DNA from: Chromatiales bacterium 21-64-14
GTDB taxonomy: Bacteria; Pseudomonadota; Gammaproteobacteria; 21-64-14
DNA length: 36,047 nucleotides
Direction of reading: 5' to 3'
Assembly (NCBI GenBank): GCA_002255365.1
Contig: NCBI01000024.1
Span: 1-36,047, forward strand
The position numbers and the translations under genes are program-made. Position 1 is the first letter of the stretch. The number at the start of each line of letters is the position of its first letter. Under the pieces are notes generated by a model. That model was given only the letters and a program-made list of their open reading frames with translations, searched no databases and was not told the DNA's origin. Of this stretch, positions 23,969 to 31,811 are shown in pieces.

Positions 23969-23984
23969 GGGGCCTGGTGGCCCC
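23969..23984 (+). terminator. Stem-loop after the orphan gene
   Basis: GGGGCC (23969-23974) pairs with GGCCCC (23979-23984) around TGGT. It starts 10 bp after the orphan gene's stop and has no T-tract. Confidence 0.35.
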
Positions 23985-24008
23985 AATCCGGGGCAGCCGG
24001 GAGGCAGC

Positions 24009-24353
24009 ATGGCGGATTGTCTGTTCTGCAAAATGGTGCGCCGGGAGATCGAGCCCGACGTGGTGTACGAGGACGACGAGATCCTCGCGTTCCGGGACAT
24101 TCACCCGCAGGCGCCCACCCATGTGCTGGTGATTCCCAAACGGCACATCACCACCCTCAACGACCTGGTTCCCGCGGACGCTGGCCTGATCGGCCGGCTC
24201 TGCCTTACCGCGCAGCGGATCGCCCGCGAGCAAGGTCTCGCAGAACCCGGTTATCGGATCGTGATCAACTGCAACCGGGAAGCGGGGCAGACCGTGTTCC
24301 ACCTGCATCTGCATCTGTTGGGGGGCCGTCCCATGGGGTGGCCCCCAGGCTGA
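24009..24353 (+). CDS. HIT (histidine triad) nucleotide hydrolase, HinT type
   Basis: A 114-residue purine nucleoside phosphoramidase of the HinT branch. The N-terminal CLFCKMVRREI holds the Cys pair, and DIHPQAPTHVLVIPKRH is the nucleotide-binding stretch. The triad FHLHLHLLGGRPM (H98, H100, H102) gives the family its name, and H100 or its neighbour forms the nucleotidyl intermediate. GGGAGG (23999-24004) stands 4 nt before the ATG. It is the last gene of the plus-strand run and convergent with rsgA (24 bp between the genes). Confidence 0.93.
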   Translation: MADCLFCKMVRREIEPDVVYEDDEILAFRDIHPQAPTHVLVIPKRHITTLNDLVPADAGLIGRLCLTAQRIAREQGLAEPGYRIVINCNREAGQTVFHLHLHLLGGRPMGWPPG

Positions 24354-24377
24354 GGCGGTCCCAAGAAACGCGACGCA

Positions 24378-25343
24378 TTAACCTGCTTCCCGCGCCAGTT
24401 CCTGTTGAATCTGCAGGAATCGCTCGTAGCGTTCCCGGGTTACGGCCCCCGCATCCACCGCGGCGCGCAGCGCGCAGCCGGGCTCCACCCGGTGACGGCA
24501 ATCGCGGAACCGGCACTGGCCCAGATAAGGACGAAATTCCACGAACCCCGCTGCCAGGTGCTCGGCATTCAGGGGGCCGAGACCGAATTGACGTACCCCC
24601 GGGGAATCGATGAGGGCACCGCCCTCGGGCAGGGGGTAGAAAGTGGTGGTGCTGGTGGTGTGGCAGCCCAACCCGGTGGCCGCGGATAGCAGACCGACCC
24701 GTGCTTCCCGGTCGGGGATCAGGGCGTTTACCAGGGAGGACTTCCCGACCCCGGACTGGCCCACCAGGATGCTGGTGCGCCCGGCCAAGCCCCGGGCCAG
24801 GGGGCCCAGTCCGGTCCCGGTGTGAGCGCTGGCCGTGATCACCGGATAACCTAGGGCTCGATAGTGGGCGGCGCGCTGGGTCCACCCTGGGCGGGTGTCC
24901 GCTTCCAGCAGATCCTCCTTGTGTAACAGTAGCAGCGCCGCCAGACCCTCGTGCTCGGCGGCGATCAGGTACCGGTCGATGAGGTCGGGACCGGCCGGAG
25001 GCGCCGGTGCCACCACTACCACCAGTTGGTCGACGTTCGCGGCCAGGGGTCGCAGGCGGCCCCGCGCATCTGGGCGGGCCAGGAGGCTGCGGCGGGGTTC
25101 CAGGGCGGTGAGTACGCCGGCGCCGGCACCGGTGGGGCGCCATCGGATCCGGTCGCCACATACCGGGGCCTCGATGCGCCGCGGAATGACGCAGCACACC
25201 AGCCCGCCGTGCCCATCCTCCACGGCCACCGCGGCGCCCAATCGGGCCACCACGGTCGCGGCATGTGTTGTGCCGTCGTGGACCCCGTCCGCGCCGGTGG
25301 TGGAGCCCCGCACGCGGGGGCCGGGCCTAGGGTAGTGTTTCAT
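24378..25343 (-). CDS. rsgA: Small ribosomal subunit biogenesis GTPase RsgA
   Basis: A 321-residue circularly permuted GTPase that releases late assembly factors from the 30S subunit. An OB-fold (about residues 25-95) is followed by the GTPase with permuted order: G4 first (HKED, 141-144), then G1 GQSGVGKS (195-202), the switch region GLGCHTT, and G3 DSPG (246-249). The C-terminal zinc knuckle uses C277, C282, H284 and C290. The G4 motif is normally NKxD; here the Asn that reads guanine is His, which is unusual. The first about 25 residues are basic and poorly ordered. It lies near orn, as in many gammaproteobacteria. Confidence 0.93.
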   Translation of the reverse strand: MKHYPRPGPRVRGSTTGADGVHDGTTHAATVVARLGAAVAVEDGHGGLVCCVIPRRIEAPVCGDRIRWRPTGAGAGVLTALEPRRSLLARPDARGRLRPLAANVDQLVVVVAPAPPAGPDLIDRYLIAAEHEGLAALLLLHKEDLLEADTRPGWTQRAAHYRALGYPVITASAHTGTGLGPLARGLAGRTSILVGQSGVGKSSLVNALIPDREARVGLLSAATGLGCHTTSTTTFYPLPEGGALIDSPGVRQFGLGPLNAEHLAAGFVEFRPYLGQCRFRDCRHRVEPGCALRAAVDAGAVTRERYERFLQIQQELAREAG

Positions 25344-25605
25344 GTTTGGAGGCCGACGCAGCAGTCTCCCAAAGGGTGTGGTCCAGACACGTTAGCCACG
25401 CACTGCAACGCGCGGCGCGTGGGTTGAGAACACGTCCTTCGGGTGCGCCACGGAACGGCCATCTGTGATGTTGCGCCCACTTGCAAGGCGAATGCCCTTG
25501 CGGCCCGCAGGCGGGCACACCGTGCATCGGGCCGGCCGGTGGCGGTGGGCGCCACCCAGGGCGTTGCGCCGGAGGGCTTGCATCGGGTGTTGGCGAGGTC
25601 GGCGT

Positions 25606-25953
25606 TCAGTCCCGGTCGCCGACCAGTGCGTCCACCTTCGCGGCCCCGATGAAGTCATTCTCCGACAGGCCACCGATGGCGTGCGTGCTGAACCGGACGT
25701 GGCAGCGGTTGTAGCCTACCTCCAGGTCCGGGTGATGGTCTTCTTGGTGAGCGATCCAGGCTACGGCGTTCACGAAGGCCATGGTCTGATAGTAGTTCCG
25801 GAACCGAAAGGTCCGGCTGATTTCGCCCTTTGCTTCGTCCCGGGCCCAATCGGCATGCAACTGCTTCATGAGCACGCCCGCCGCGTCGGCATCGAGGGGT
25901 TCGGTGCCGCCCTCACAGGGCTTGCAATGCCGGGCGGTGAGTTGCTCACTCAT
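25606..25953 (-). CDS. phhB: Pterin-4a-carbinolamine dehydratase
   Basis: A 115-residue dehydratase that recycles 4a-hydroxytetrahydrobiopterin after aromatic hydroxylase reactions. The active-site signature HQEDHHPDLEVGYNRCHVRF, followed by THAIGGLSENDF, is complete. FRFRNYYQTMAFVNAVAWIA is the usual helix before it. No phenylalanine hydroxylase gene is visible in this window, so it may serve a distant hydroxylase or a cofactor side-pathway. Its start overlaps the cytochrome c gene by 8 bp, making it the third gene of an M48 - cytochrome - phhB minus-strand operon. Confidence 0.93.
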   Translation of the reverse strand: MSEQLTARHCKPCEGGTEPLDADAAGVLMKQLHADWARDEAKGEISRTFRFRNYYQTMAFVNAVAWIAHQEDHHPDLEVGYNRCHVRFSTHAIGGLSENDFIGAAKVDALVGDRD

Positions 25954-26260
25954 GGCCGTTTCCCGGGGCGAAATGGTAGAAGGTCTGGTTCAGATATTCG
26001 ACCACGTCGTTGCGACCGGCGGCGTTCCAGTTGGCGCCCGCCGCTTTTTGGCAGGCTGCCACTTGGCGGTGCAGGGCTGTCAGACTGCGGATCTTGTGGT
26101 CGGGTCGGGTATAGACACTGGGGTTGTGGCACGCCAGGCAGGATGCATTGTGCAACTCTTTGCCATGGGCTACATCCGGACTCGTGGCGGCGCGTGCGGA
26201 TCCCGCCGTCCATAGGCCTATTGCCGTGAGCCCGATCCCTGCAAGTTGATAGATCTTCAT
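25946..26260 (-). CDS. Small periplasmic c-type cytochrome
   Basis: A 104-residue exported cytochrome. The signal peptide is about MKIYQLAGIGLTAIGLWTAG with cleavage after SARA. The single haem-binding motif is CLACH (C41-C44, H45). The protein contains no Met after Met1, so the usual distal Met ligand is absent; a His (H54, H64 or H95) would have to be the sixth ligand, or the site is open. AAGGAG precedes the ATG by 7 nt. It overlaps phhB and lies 19 bp after the M48 gene. It probably carries electrons in the periplasm or serves as a sensor; the partner is unknown. Confidence 0.85.
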   Translation of the reverse strand: MKIYQLAGIGLTAIGLWTAGSARAATSPDVAHGKELHNASCLACHNPSVYTRPDHKIRSLTALHRQVAACQKAAGANWNAAGRNDVVEYLNQTFYHFAPGNGHE

Positions 26261-26279
26261 GACAGCACTCCTTCGTGCA

Positions 26280-27557
26280 TCAACTCATTTTAGACGATAG
26301 GTGGGCGACCCGCAGCGGTGCGGGGGGATGGGAATCATGAAATGCGGAGTACAGGGGGTCCGGCGTCAGGGTGCTGGCGTTCTCCTTGTAGAGTTTCACC
26401 AGTGCGCGGATGAGCGCGCTGGGATCGGTCTGCCGGGCGGCGAAGGCGTCCGCCTCGTATTCATGGCGCCGCGACAAACGCGCGGCCAGCGGCTGCAGAA
26501 TGAACCCGAACACCGGGGAGACCAACAGGAACAACAGCAGCGCGGTGTGGTCAGACGGAGTATGGATACCGAGCCCGCTGTAGAACCATGGTGCGCGGAT
26601 CAACCAAGCCAACAATGCCAACCCCGCAAGGCTCAACAGCGCCATGTACACGAGGCGCTTGACGACGTGCCGGAGCCGGAAATGGCCGAGTTCGTGCGCC
26701 AATATCGCCTCCACCTCGTCGTGCGCGAGTCCCTCCAGCAGGGTATCGAAGAACACGATGCGCTTGTGGTTGCCAAGGCCGGTGAAATAGGCGTTGCCAT
26801 GGGCGGAGCGCCGCGAGCCGTCCATGATATAGATGCCCCGGCTGGAGAACCCGCAGCGTTTGAGCAGCGCCTCGATGCGGGTACGCAGCGTGGCGTCCTC
26901 CAAAGACGTGAAGCGGTTGAACAGCGGCGCGATCAGAGTGGGATAGGCCCAGGTCATCAGGAGCCCGAAACCTATCCACACTGCCCATACATAGAGCCAC
27001 CAGAGCGCGCCGGAATGTGCCATGAGCCACAGGGCGACCCACGCCACCGGGGATCCGAGCAGGAGCAACAAGGCGAGCTGGCGCAGCAGGTCGGCGCCAA
27101 ACAGGGCCAGGGTGATGCGGTTGAACCCGAAGCGCTGTTCCAGGACGAAGGTATGGTAGAAGGAGAAAGGGAGCTCCAGCAGTGTCATGAGCGCGAATAC
27201 CGTGATCATGACGCCGACTCCGGTGAGCAGAGGGGTCAGTCCCAGGCCCCTCCAGAGGTGATCCACCAGTTGCAGCCCGCCGCCCAAGGTCCATCCGAGC
27301 AGCAGCGTCGCCTGGTAGAGTCCCTCGAGGCTGCCGAGGCGGGTGCGCGCTGCCGTGTAGTCGGCGGCGCGCTGGTGAGCGGTCAACGGGATTCGATCGC
27401 GGAACGCCACGGGTACCGTGTTACGATGAACCAGCACGTGACGGACCTGGCGCAGATCCAGCCAGTGGTGCAGCAGTACCGACGCCGCCAGGGACGCGAG
27501 AAACACGATTCCGAACGGGTTCATGGGTGGGCGTGCACCTCGCTTGAAAATATCCAT
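26280..27557 (-). CDS. M48 (Ste24-like) membrane zinc metallopeptidase
   Basis: A 425-residue integral membrane protease. The N-terminal half has several membrane helices (about 14-33, 80-100, 108-130, 155-180, 185-212). The zinc motif HELGH (H288-E289-H292) follows FFDTLLEGLAHDEVEAILA, and the third ligand lies in HEYEADAFA after two more helices. Related enzymes (Ste24, CAAX prenyl protease 1 family) cleave short or misfolded membrane proteins. It starts 68 bp from orn in the opposite direction; a second Met at 27524 is a possible start. It is the first gene of a minus-strand operon with the cytochrome and phhB, an arrangement that recurs in some gammaproteobacteria (from memory, not checked). 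Confidence 0.92.
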   Translation of the reverse strand: MDIFKRGARPPMNPFGIVFLASLAASVLLHHWLDLRQVRHVLVHRNTVPVAFRDRIPLTAHQRAADYTAARTRLGSLEGLYQATLLLGWTLGGGLQLVDHLWRGLGLTPLLTGVGVMITVFALMTLLELPFSFYHTFVLEQRFGFNRITLALFGADLLRQLALLLLLGSPVAWVALWLMAHSGALWWLYVWAVWIGFGLLMTWAYPTLIAPLFNRFTSLEDATLRTRIEALLKRCGFSSRGIYIMDGSRRSAHGNAYFTGLGNHKRIVFFDTLLEGLAHDEVEAILAHELGHFRLRHVVKRLVYMALLSLAGLALLAWLIRAPWFYSGLGIHTPSDHTALLLFLLVSPVFGFILQPLAARLSRRHEYEADAFAARQTDPSALIRALVKLYKENASTLTPDPLYSAFHDSHPPAPLRVAHLSSKMS

Positions 27558-27625
27558 GCAGAGTAGCTTTTGCTGAAATGGTTGGCAACCTGCCCGGCTG
27601 ACTTACAACACGAAAGGAACGGTTC

Positions 27626-28183
27626 ATGGCGCGACTAGACCCTGGCAACCTGATCTGGATCGACCTGGAAATGACCGGATTGGATACCGATCGCGATCAT
27701 ATTCTGGAGATCGCCACCATCGTCACCGACAGCCGGCCGGAGATCCTGGCGGAAGGTCCGGTACTCGCGATTCATCAGACTGACGCGGTGTTGGAGCAGA
27801 TGGATAACTGGAACCAGAATCAGCACACCAAGTCGGGTCTCATCGAGCGAGTGCGCAGGAGTCGGGTGGACGTCGAGGAGGCGCAGCTTCAGACCCTGGA
27901 ATTTCTGAAGCTCTGGGTTCCGGCCAATGTCTCGCCCATGTGTGGCAACAGCATCTGCCAGGATCGGCGTTTTCTTCACCGGTGGATGCCGCGGCTGGAA
28001 CAGTATTTTCATTACCGGCATCTGGATGTGAGCACCCTGAAGGAGCTCGCGAAGCGCTGGGCACCGCGGATCGCGGCGGGTTTTGAGAAGACCCCGAGCC
28101 ATCTTGCGCTGGACGATGTGCGCGATTCCATCCGCGAACTGCGTTACTACCGCGAACAGTTCTTTAACTTCTCCCCGCTTTGA
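27626..28183 (+). CDS. orn: Oligoribonuclease
   Basis: A 185-residue DEDDh 3'-5' exonuclease that degrades RNA dinucleotides, including pGpG from c-di-GMP turnover. The first motif is [10 protein letters not shown] (D13, E15), then [11 protein letters not shown], a central [17 protein letters not shown] and the last motif [21 protein letters not shown] lies upstream of the ATG. Its product completes c-di-GMP breakdown begun by the EAL-domain protein at 12.7-14.8 kb. It ends convergently with the EamA transporter gene. Confidence 0.97.
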   Translation: MARLDPGNLIWIDLEMTGLDTDRDHILEIATIVTDSRPEILAEGPVLAIHQTDAVLEQMDNWNQNQHTKSGLIERVRRSRVDVEEAQLQTLEFLKLWVPANVSPMCGNSICQDRRFLHRWMPRLEQYFHYRHLDVSTLKELAKRWAPRIAAGFEKTPSHLALDDVRDSIRELRYYREQFFNFSPL

Positions 28184-28271
28184 TGTTTCCCGCCCGAGCG
28201 CGCGGTTTTCATCCTTGTTCGTTGCGCAGTCGCCGCGGTGGCCACAGCGGCGGACGATTAAGAAGCGCGGG

Positions 28272-29204
28272 CTAGCCGCGGTTTTCGTTCGCCATCCCCG
28301 CCCCCGCGTCCAGGGGCGCCGGGAGGCGCTCCCGGCGGATCGCCAGTATGCCTGCCAGTGAGATCAGCAGCGCGCCGGCCACGGTCCAGCGGTCCGGCGC
28401 TTCTCCCCAGAACCACGCGCCGTAGCCGGCGGCGAGCACGACTGAGGCATAGGTGAACGGCCCCACCCGGGCCGCGGGGGCCAGGGAGTAGGCCTTGGTC
28501 AGCAGCAATTGGCCGGCGGTGGCGAGGGTGCCGATGGCCGCGAGCCAGAGCCACAAGCCCGGGGCCGGTGTGTGCCAGCTCCAGAATAGCGGAACGGCGG
28601 AGACCACAGTGCAGATGGTGCTGTAGTGGAACACGATGCGCGCGGTGGGCTCGGTGTCCGCCATGCGCCGGATGGTGACCATGGACAAGCCGGCAAAGGC
28701 GCCGGAGGTCAGCCCCACCAGTGCCGCGGGTGCGAACATCCCGGCACCGGGTTTGAGGATCAGTATTACGCCCAGAAAACCGGTTCCCAGCGCGCTGCGC
28801 AGTGCCGGGGGAACCGGTTCGGCGAGCCACAGCAGTGCGATCACCGCGATGAACAGGGGCGCGGTGAAGTTCAGCAGCACCGCCTCTGCCAGGCTCAAGT
28901 GCCCGAGGGCGTAGAAGAAACAGTACATCGCTGTCAGTCCTGACAGGCCCCGCAACAAGTGCAGGGGATAGCGGCGGGTGGCGAGGGAGCCGGCGCGACA
29001 GTGCAGGAGCCAGGGCAGCAATGCGATGAGCCCGAACAGGCTGCGGAAGAACACCACCATGTCGGTGGGCAGCTCGCGGGAGACCACCTTTACCGCCGCG
29101 CCCATGGAGGCAAACATCCAGGCGGAACCCAGGGCCAGCAACGCGCCGCGCAACAGGGCGGGGTGCGCGCTGCTTCCGGCCGGCCCGGCGGGGCGCTTGG
29201 TCAT
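28272..29204 (-). CDS. EamA/DMT family transporter
   Basis: A 310-residue inner-membrane protein with ten hydrophobic helices in two EamA repeats (first about residues 18-150, second about 160-292). Typical family pieces are FFRSLFGLIALLPWLL, AEAVLLNFTAPLFIAVIALLWL and ALLISLAGILAIRR. The family exports amino acids, nucleotides or other metabolites; the substrate cannot be called. The N-terminal about 15 residues are Pro/Ala-rich. It stands 94 bp downstream of the rhodanese gene on the same strand. Confidence 0.9.
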   Translation of the reverse strand: MTKRPAGPAGSSAHPALLRGALLALGSAWMFASMGAAVKVVSRELPTDMVVFFRSLFGLIALLPWLLHCRAGSLATRRYPLHLLRGLSGLTAMYCFFYALGHLSLAEAVLLNFTAPLFIAVIALLWLAEPVPPALRSALGTGFLGVILILKPGAGMFAPAALVGLTSGAFAGLSMVTIRRMADTEPTARIVFHYSTICTVVSAVPLFWSWHTPAPGLWLWLAAIGTLATAGQLLLTKAYSLAPAARVGPFTYASVVLAAGYGAWFWGEAPDRWTVAGALLISLAGILAIRRERLPAPLDAGAGMANENRG

Positions 29205-29298
29205 GGCGCCGCGGCGGCAATGGCGGTGGCGGACCGTCGCGGGTGGGCGGGATGCACGGGAATCCTGCGGGCGTCCTGGGGACGGCGGTCCCCGGGGC

Positions 29299-30114
29299 CT
29301 ACTCGATCGGGGTGTCGGATCGGTTGCCCCAGTCCGACCAGGAGCCCGGGTAGCCTCGGACCCGGGGGTAACCCAAGGCCTTCAGCAGGATGTAGGTATG
29401 GGCGGAGCGGTGATGGGTCTGACAGTAGGTGATCACCTCCCGGTCGGGGCGCAGCCCGAGGGATTCCAAGGTGGCGCGTAGTTCCTCCACCGGGCGCAAC
29501 CGCAGGTTGCGGTTGGGATCCATGGCGCGCGTCCATTCCAGATTCACCGCCCCGGGGATGTGCCCGCCGCGCGCTGCCAAGCGCTTGATCCCCTGATATT
29601 CCTCTGGGGTCCGGCAGTCCAGCAGCGCCACCTCAGGGTCCTGGAGGTGCTCCAGAACATATGCCCAGTCGGCAATGCCTTCAGTACCGATTTTGGCTTG
29701 ATAGTCGGTGGGTGGCACCTGGGCCGGCGCGTTGTCCAGAGGATGTTGTTCGTTGGCCCACGCATGAAGTCCGCCGTCGAGCAGGGAGTAGCGCCGATGG
29801 CCGAGCACATCCAGGGTCCACAACAGGCGGCAGGCCTTGCCTCCACCCTCGTCGTCGCAGGCGACCACGTGCCGGTCCGGCGTGAGCCCGATGGCGCTGA
29901 GCACGCGGCTCAACTGCGCCGTGTCCGGTAACAGACCCCCACGGGGCGGCTGGGCGGCGATGACCTGCCCGTAGTCCAGGTGCACGGCGCCGGGGACGTG
30001 CAGCTGGCTGTAGACCTCAGGCTTGCTGAGATCCACGACCAAGAGTCCTTCGGCACCGAGATGGCGTTCCAGTGCGTCGGGTTCCACCACCAGGGGCAAC
30101 TCGAGTTGCGACAT
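29299..30114 (-). CDS. Two-domain rhodanese-type sulfurtransferase
   Basis: A 271-residue sulfurtransferase with two rhodanese domains. The N-terminal domain (about 5-125, VVDLSKPEVYSQLHVPGAVHLDYG) has the active-site Cys position replaced (ACDDEGG). The C-terminal domain (about 150-265) has LLDCRTPEEYQG and the catalytic loop YCQTHHRSAH with C231. It would transfer sulfane sulfur to cyanide, thiols or a protein acceptor; loop CQTHHRS differs from E. coli SseA (CGSGVT), so the acceptor may differ too. The frame is open to 30153, but ATG 30114 has GGAGG (30119-30123) 4 nt upstream. It follows glcF by 162 bp and may be transcribed separately. Confidence 0.9.
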   Translation of the reverse strand: MSQLELPLVVEPDALERHLGAEGLLVVDLSKPEVYSQLHVPGAVHLDYGQVIAAQPPRGGLLPDTAQLSRVLSAIGLTPDRHVVACDDEGGGKACRLLWTLDVLGHRRYSLLDGGLHAWANEQHPLDNAPAQVPPTDYQAKIGTEGIADWAYVLEHLQDPEVALLDCRTPEEYQGIKRLAARGGHIPGAVNLEWTRAMDPNRNLRLRPVEELRATLESLGLRPDREVITYCQTHHRSAHTYILLKALGYPRVRGYPGSWSDWGNRSDTPIE

Positions 30115-30118
30115 CCGA

Positions 30119-30123
30119 CCTCC
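30119..30123 (-). promoter_or_regulatory. Shine-Dalgarno GGAGG deciding the rhodanese start
   Basis: On the minus strand GGAGG is followed after 4 nt by ATG 30114-30112. This favours the 271-residue protein over the longer open frame. Confidence 0.55.
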
Positions 30124-30276
30124 ATGGGTGACCAAGCATCGCCGCTCGCGCATCAGTCCGGCCGTAGGAAGTGAACCAAAGAACGCGCGGGCAGTACGCC
30201 GCAGTATAGGATGCTTGGTGTCCGGATTACACCCGCAGAGTCGCGGGGCAAGTGCGTAGCGACCGGACCTCCAGAC

Positions 30277-31494
30277 TCAGCCGGACCCCGAGTCCAGTAG
30301 CTCCACCCAATGGCGGACCGGTGCCGGTGCGGTGGCCGCCAAGTGCAGCAGACACCCGATGTTGGCGGTGGCGATCAGTTCCGGGGCGCCGTTTAGTAGG
30401 TGGCCCAGCTTGCGTTCGCGCAAGGCACCCGCCAGAGCCGGCTGGAGCACGGAATAGGCGCCGGCGGAGCCGCAGCACAAGTGCGGTTCGCTCACCGGCG
30501 TGAGTTCGAAGCCCAGCCCGGCAAGCAGGCCCTCCACTACCCCGGTCAGCCGGTGCCCGTGTTGCAGGGTGCAGGGGGCGTGGAACGCGATGCGCCGCGG
30601 CGCATCGGCGGCGCGGCGTAGCCGGGCGGGATCCTCCGCCGCCAGCAATTCGCCGATGTCCTGTGCCGCCGCTGCGACCTGTGCCGCGCGGTGCGCGTAG
30701 GCGGGATCGTCCCGCAGCAGCTCCCCGTAATCCTTGATCTGCACGCCACATCCGCTGGCGGTGCTCACCACCGCCTCGACACCCGCTTCGAGATAAGGCC
30801 ACCAAACGTCGATGTTGCGGCGCATGTGGACACGCGCCTCCTCCATGGCTCCCAGGTGGTGACTGAGGGCGCCGCAGCAACCGCCGCCAGCACGGATTGT
30901 CTGGATCCCCAAGCCGTCCAGCACGCGTGCGGCGGCCGCATCGATCCCGGGTGCCGCCGCCGGCTGTACGCAGCCGGCGGGGAAGAGCACCCGGCGGCGG
31001 TGCTGGCGCGTCGGCCAAGCAGCCATCGGCGTCCGTTGCGGAATGCGTGCGCGCAGTGTCCCCGGCAGCCACCGGCGCAGTGCCTGACCCACGCGCAGCA
31101 GGGTCGCGAAGCGCGCAGGCGGCAGCAGGATCCGGCGCAGACCCCAGTGCTGGATCTGCTGATACCAGGGACGCAAGCCCCGCTCCGTCAGGACTGCCCG
31201 GCCGATGTCCAATAACCGGCCGTATTGCACCCCGGATGGGCAGGTCGTCTCGCACGCCCGGCAGGTGAGGCAGCGGTCCAGGTGCGTCACGGTATGGCGC
31301 GAGACCGGCGCGCCCTCCAACATCTCCTTGATTTGATAAATGCGCCCCCGGGGTCCGTCCAACTCGTCGCCCAGCAGCTGATAGGTCGGGCAGGTGGCGT
31401 TGCAGAACCCGCAGTGCACACAGGTACGCAGGATCCGGTCGGCGGCACGGCCGGGCTCGGTGAGCATCAGGGCGTCGGGTAGTCGGGTTTGCAT
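30277..31494 (-). CDS. glcF: Glycolate oxidase iron-sulfur subunit GlcF
   Basis: A 405-residue subunit carrying electrons from the GlcD/GlcE flavoproteins to the quinone pool. Two [4Fe-4S] ferredoxin motifs lie near the N-terminus: CVHCGFCNATCP (from C25) and CLTCRACETTCP (from about C75). Two CCG cysteine-rich domains follow, with GGGCCGALSHHLG and HLCCGSAGAYSVL. The order and many residues match the E. coli protein (for example TCPTYQLLGDELDGPRGR and the VTANIGC-like end ATANIGC). Unlike the usual tight glcDEF, 317 bp separate it from glcE. Confidence 0.95.
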   Translation of the reverse strand: MQTRLPDALMLTEPGRAADRILRTCVHCGFCNATCPTYQLLGDELDGPRGRIYQIKEMLEGAPVSRHTVTHLDRCLTCRACETTCPSGVQYGRLLDIGRAVLTERGLRPWYQQIQHWGLRRILLPPARFATLLRVGQALRRWLPGTLRARIPQRTPMAAWPTRQHRRRVLFPAGCVQPAAAPGIDAAAARVLDGLGIQTIRAGGGCCGALSHHLGAMEEARVHMRRNIDVWWPYLEAGVEAVVSTASGCGVQIKDYGELLRDDPAYAHRAAQVAAAAQDIGELLAAEDPARLRRAADAPRRIAFHAPCTLQHGHRLTGVVEGLLAGLGFELTPVSEPHLCCGSAGAYSVLQPALAGALRERKLGHLLNGAPELIATANIGCLLHLAATAPAPVRHWVELLDSGSG

Positions 31495-31811
31495 GGAGAC
31501 GGTGGGACCGGTTCAGGTGGGCGCGGGGCCAGCTTGCCATGAACCGCGCCCGATGTCAGGTGCGGTGCCCCTGTCCACCTGATCGGGTTGCCGCTGCAGC
31601 TGCCCAGCCCCGCCGGCCCAGCGCCGTTGTGGATCATGCGGGCGCGCCCGCCTTTTTGTGCGAATCTTCTGCTTCACCCGCCGCGGTCCCCGCCGGGACG
31701 GGCGGTACGCCTTGATTTCATATCGGCTACGTCGTCGGCGCGCGGTGTTTGTGTGCGCCGTTCCGCTGGGGTGCCGACACGGCCACGACGAACACGGGTG
31801 ATAAATTCACG
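31495..31811. other. 317-bp gene-free gap between glcE and glcF
   Basis: No frame here looks like a protein. The gap holds a GC palindrome followed by T5 at 31638-31657 and an AT-richer patch near 31710-31725 (CTTGATTTCATATCGG on the plus strand) that could contain a promoter for glcF. I see no RNA gene or repeat known to me. Confidence 0.45.
31638..31657 (+). terminator. Palindrome with T-tract in the glcE-glcF gap
   Basis: GCGGGCGCGCCCGC (31638-31651) forms a 5-bp stem with a CGCG loop and is followed by CTTTTT. It has the form of an intrinsic terminator for plus-strand transcription, opposite to the glc genes; no plus-strand gene ends before it. Confidence 0.4.

Noticed and set aside
23436..24314. 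Open frame of 292 codons opposite the orphan and HIT genes
   Set aside because: The HIT gene is certain on the plus strand. The antisense product is Pro/Arg-rich with no motif, although it leaves some doubt about the orphan gene.
24265..25197. Open frame of 310 codons on the minus strand
   Set aside because: Shifted shadow of rsgA; Pro/Arg/Gly-rich.
25465..26229. Open frame of 254 codons on the plus strand
   Set aside because: Runs antisense to phhB and the cytochrome c gene, both with clear signatures.
26301..27566. Open frame of 421 codons on the plus strand
   Set aside because: Exactly opposite the M48 peptidase; the product is Gln/Glu/Arg-rich and featureless.
28258..29220. Open frame of 320 codons on the minus strand
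   Set aside because: Shadow of the EamA transporter in another frame; not hydrophobic and very Arg-rich.
30227..31540. Open frame of 437 codons on the minus strand
   Set aside because: Out of frame with glcF, which matches the family throughout; Arg/Ala/Pro-rich product.
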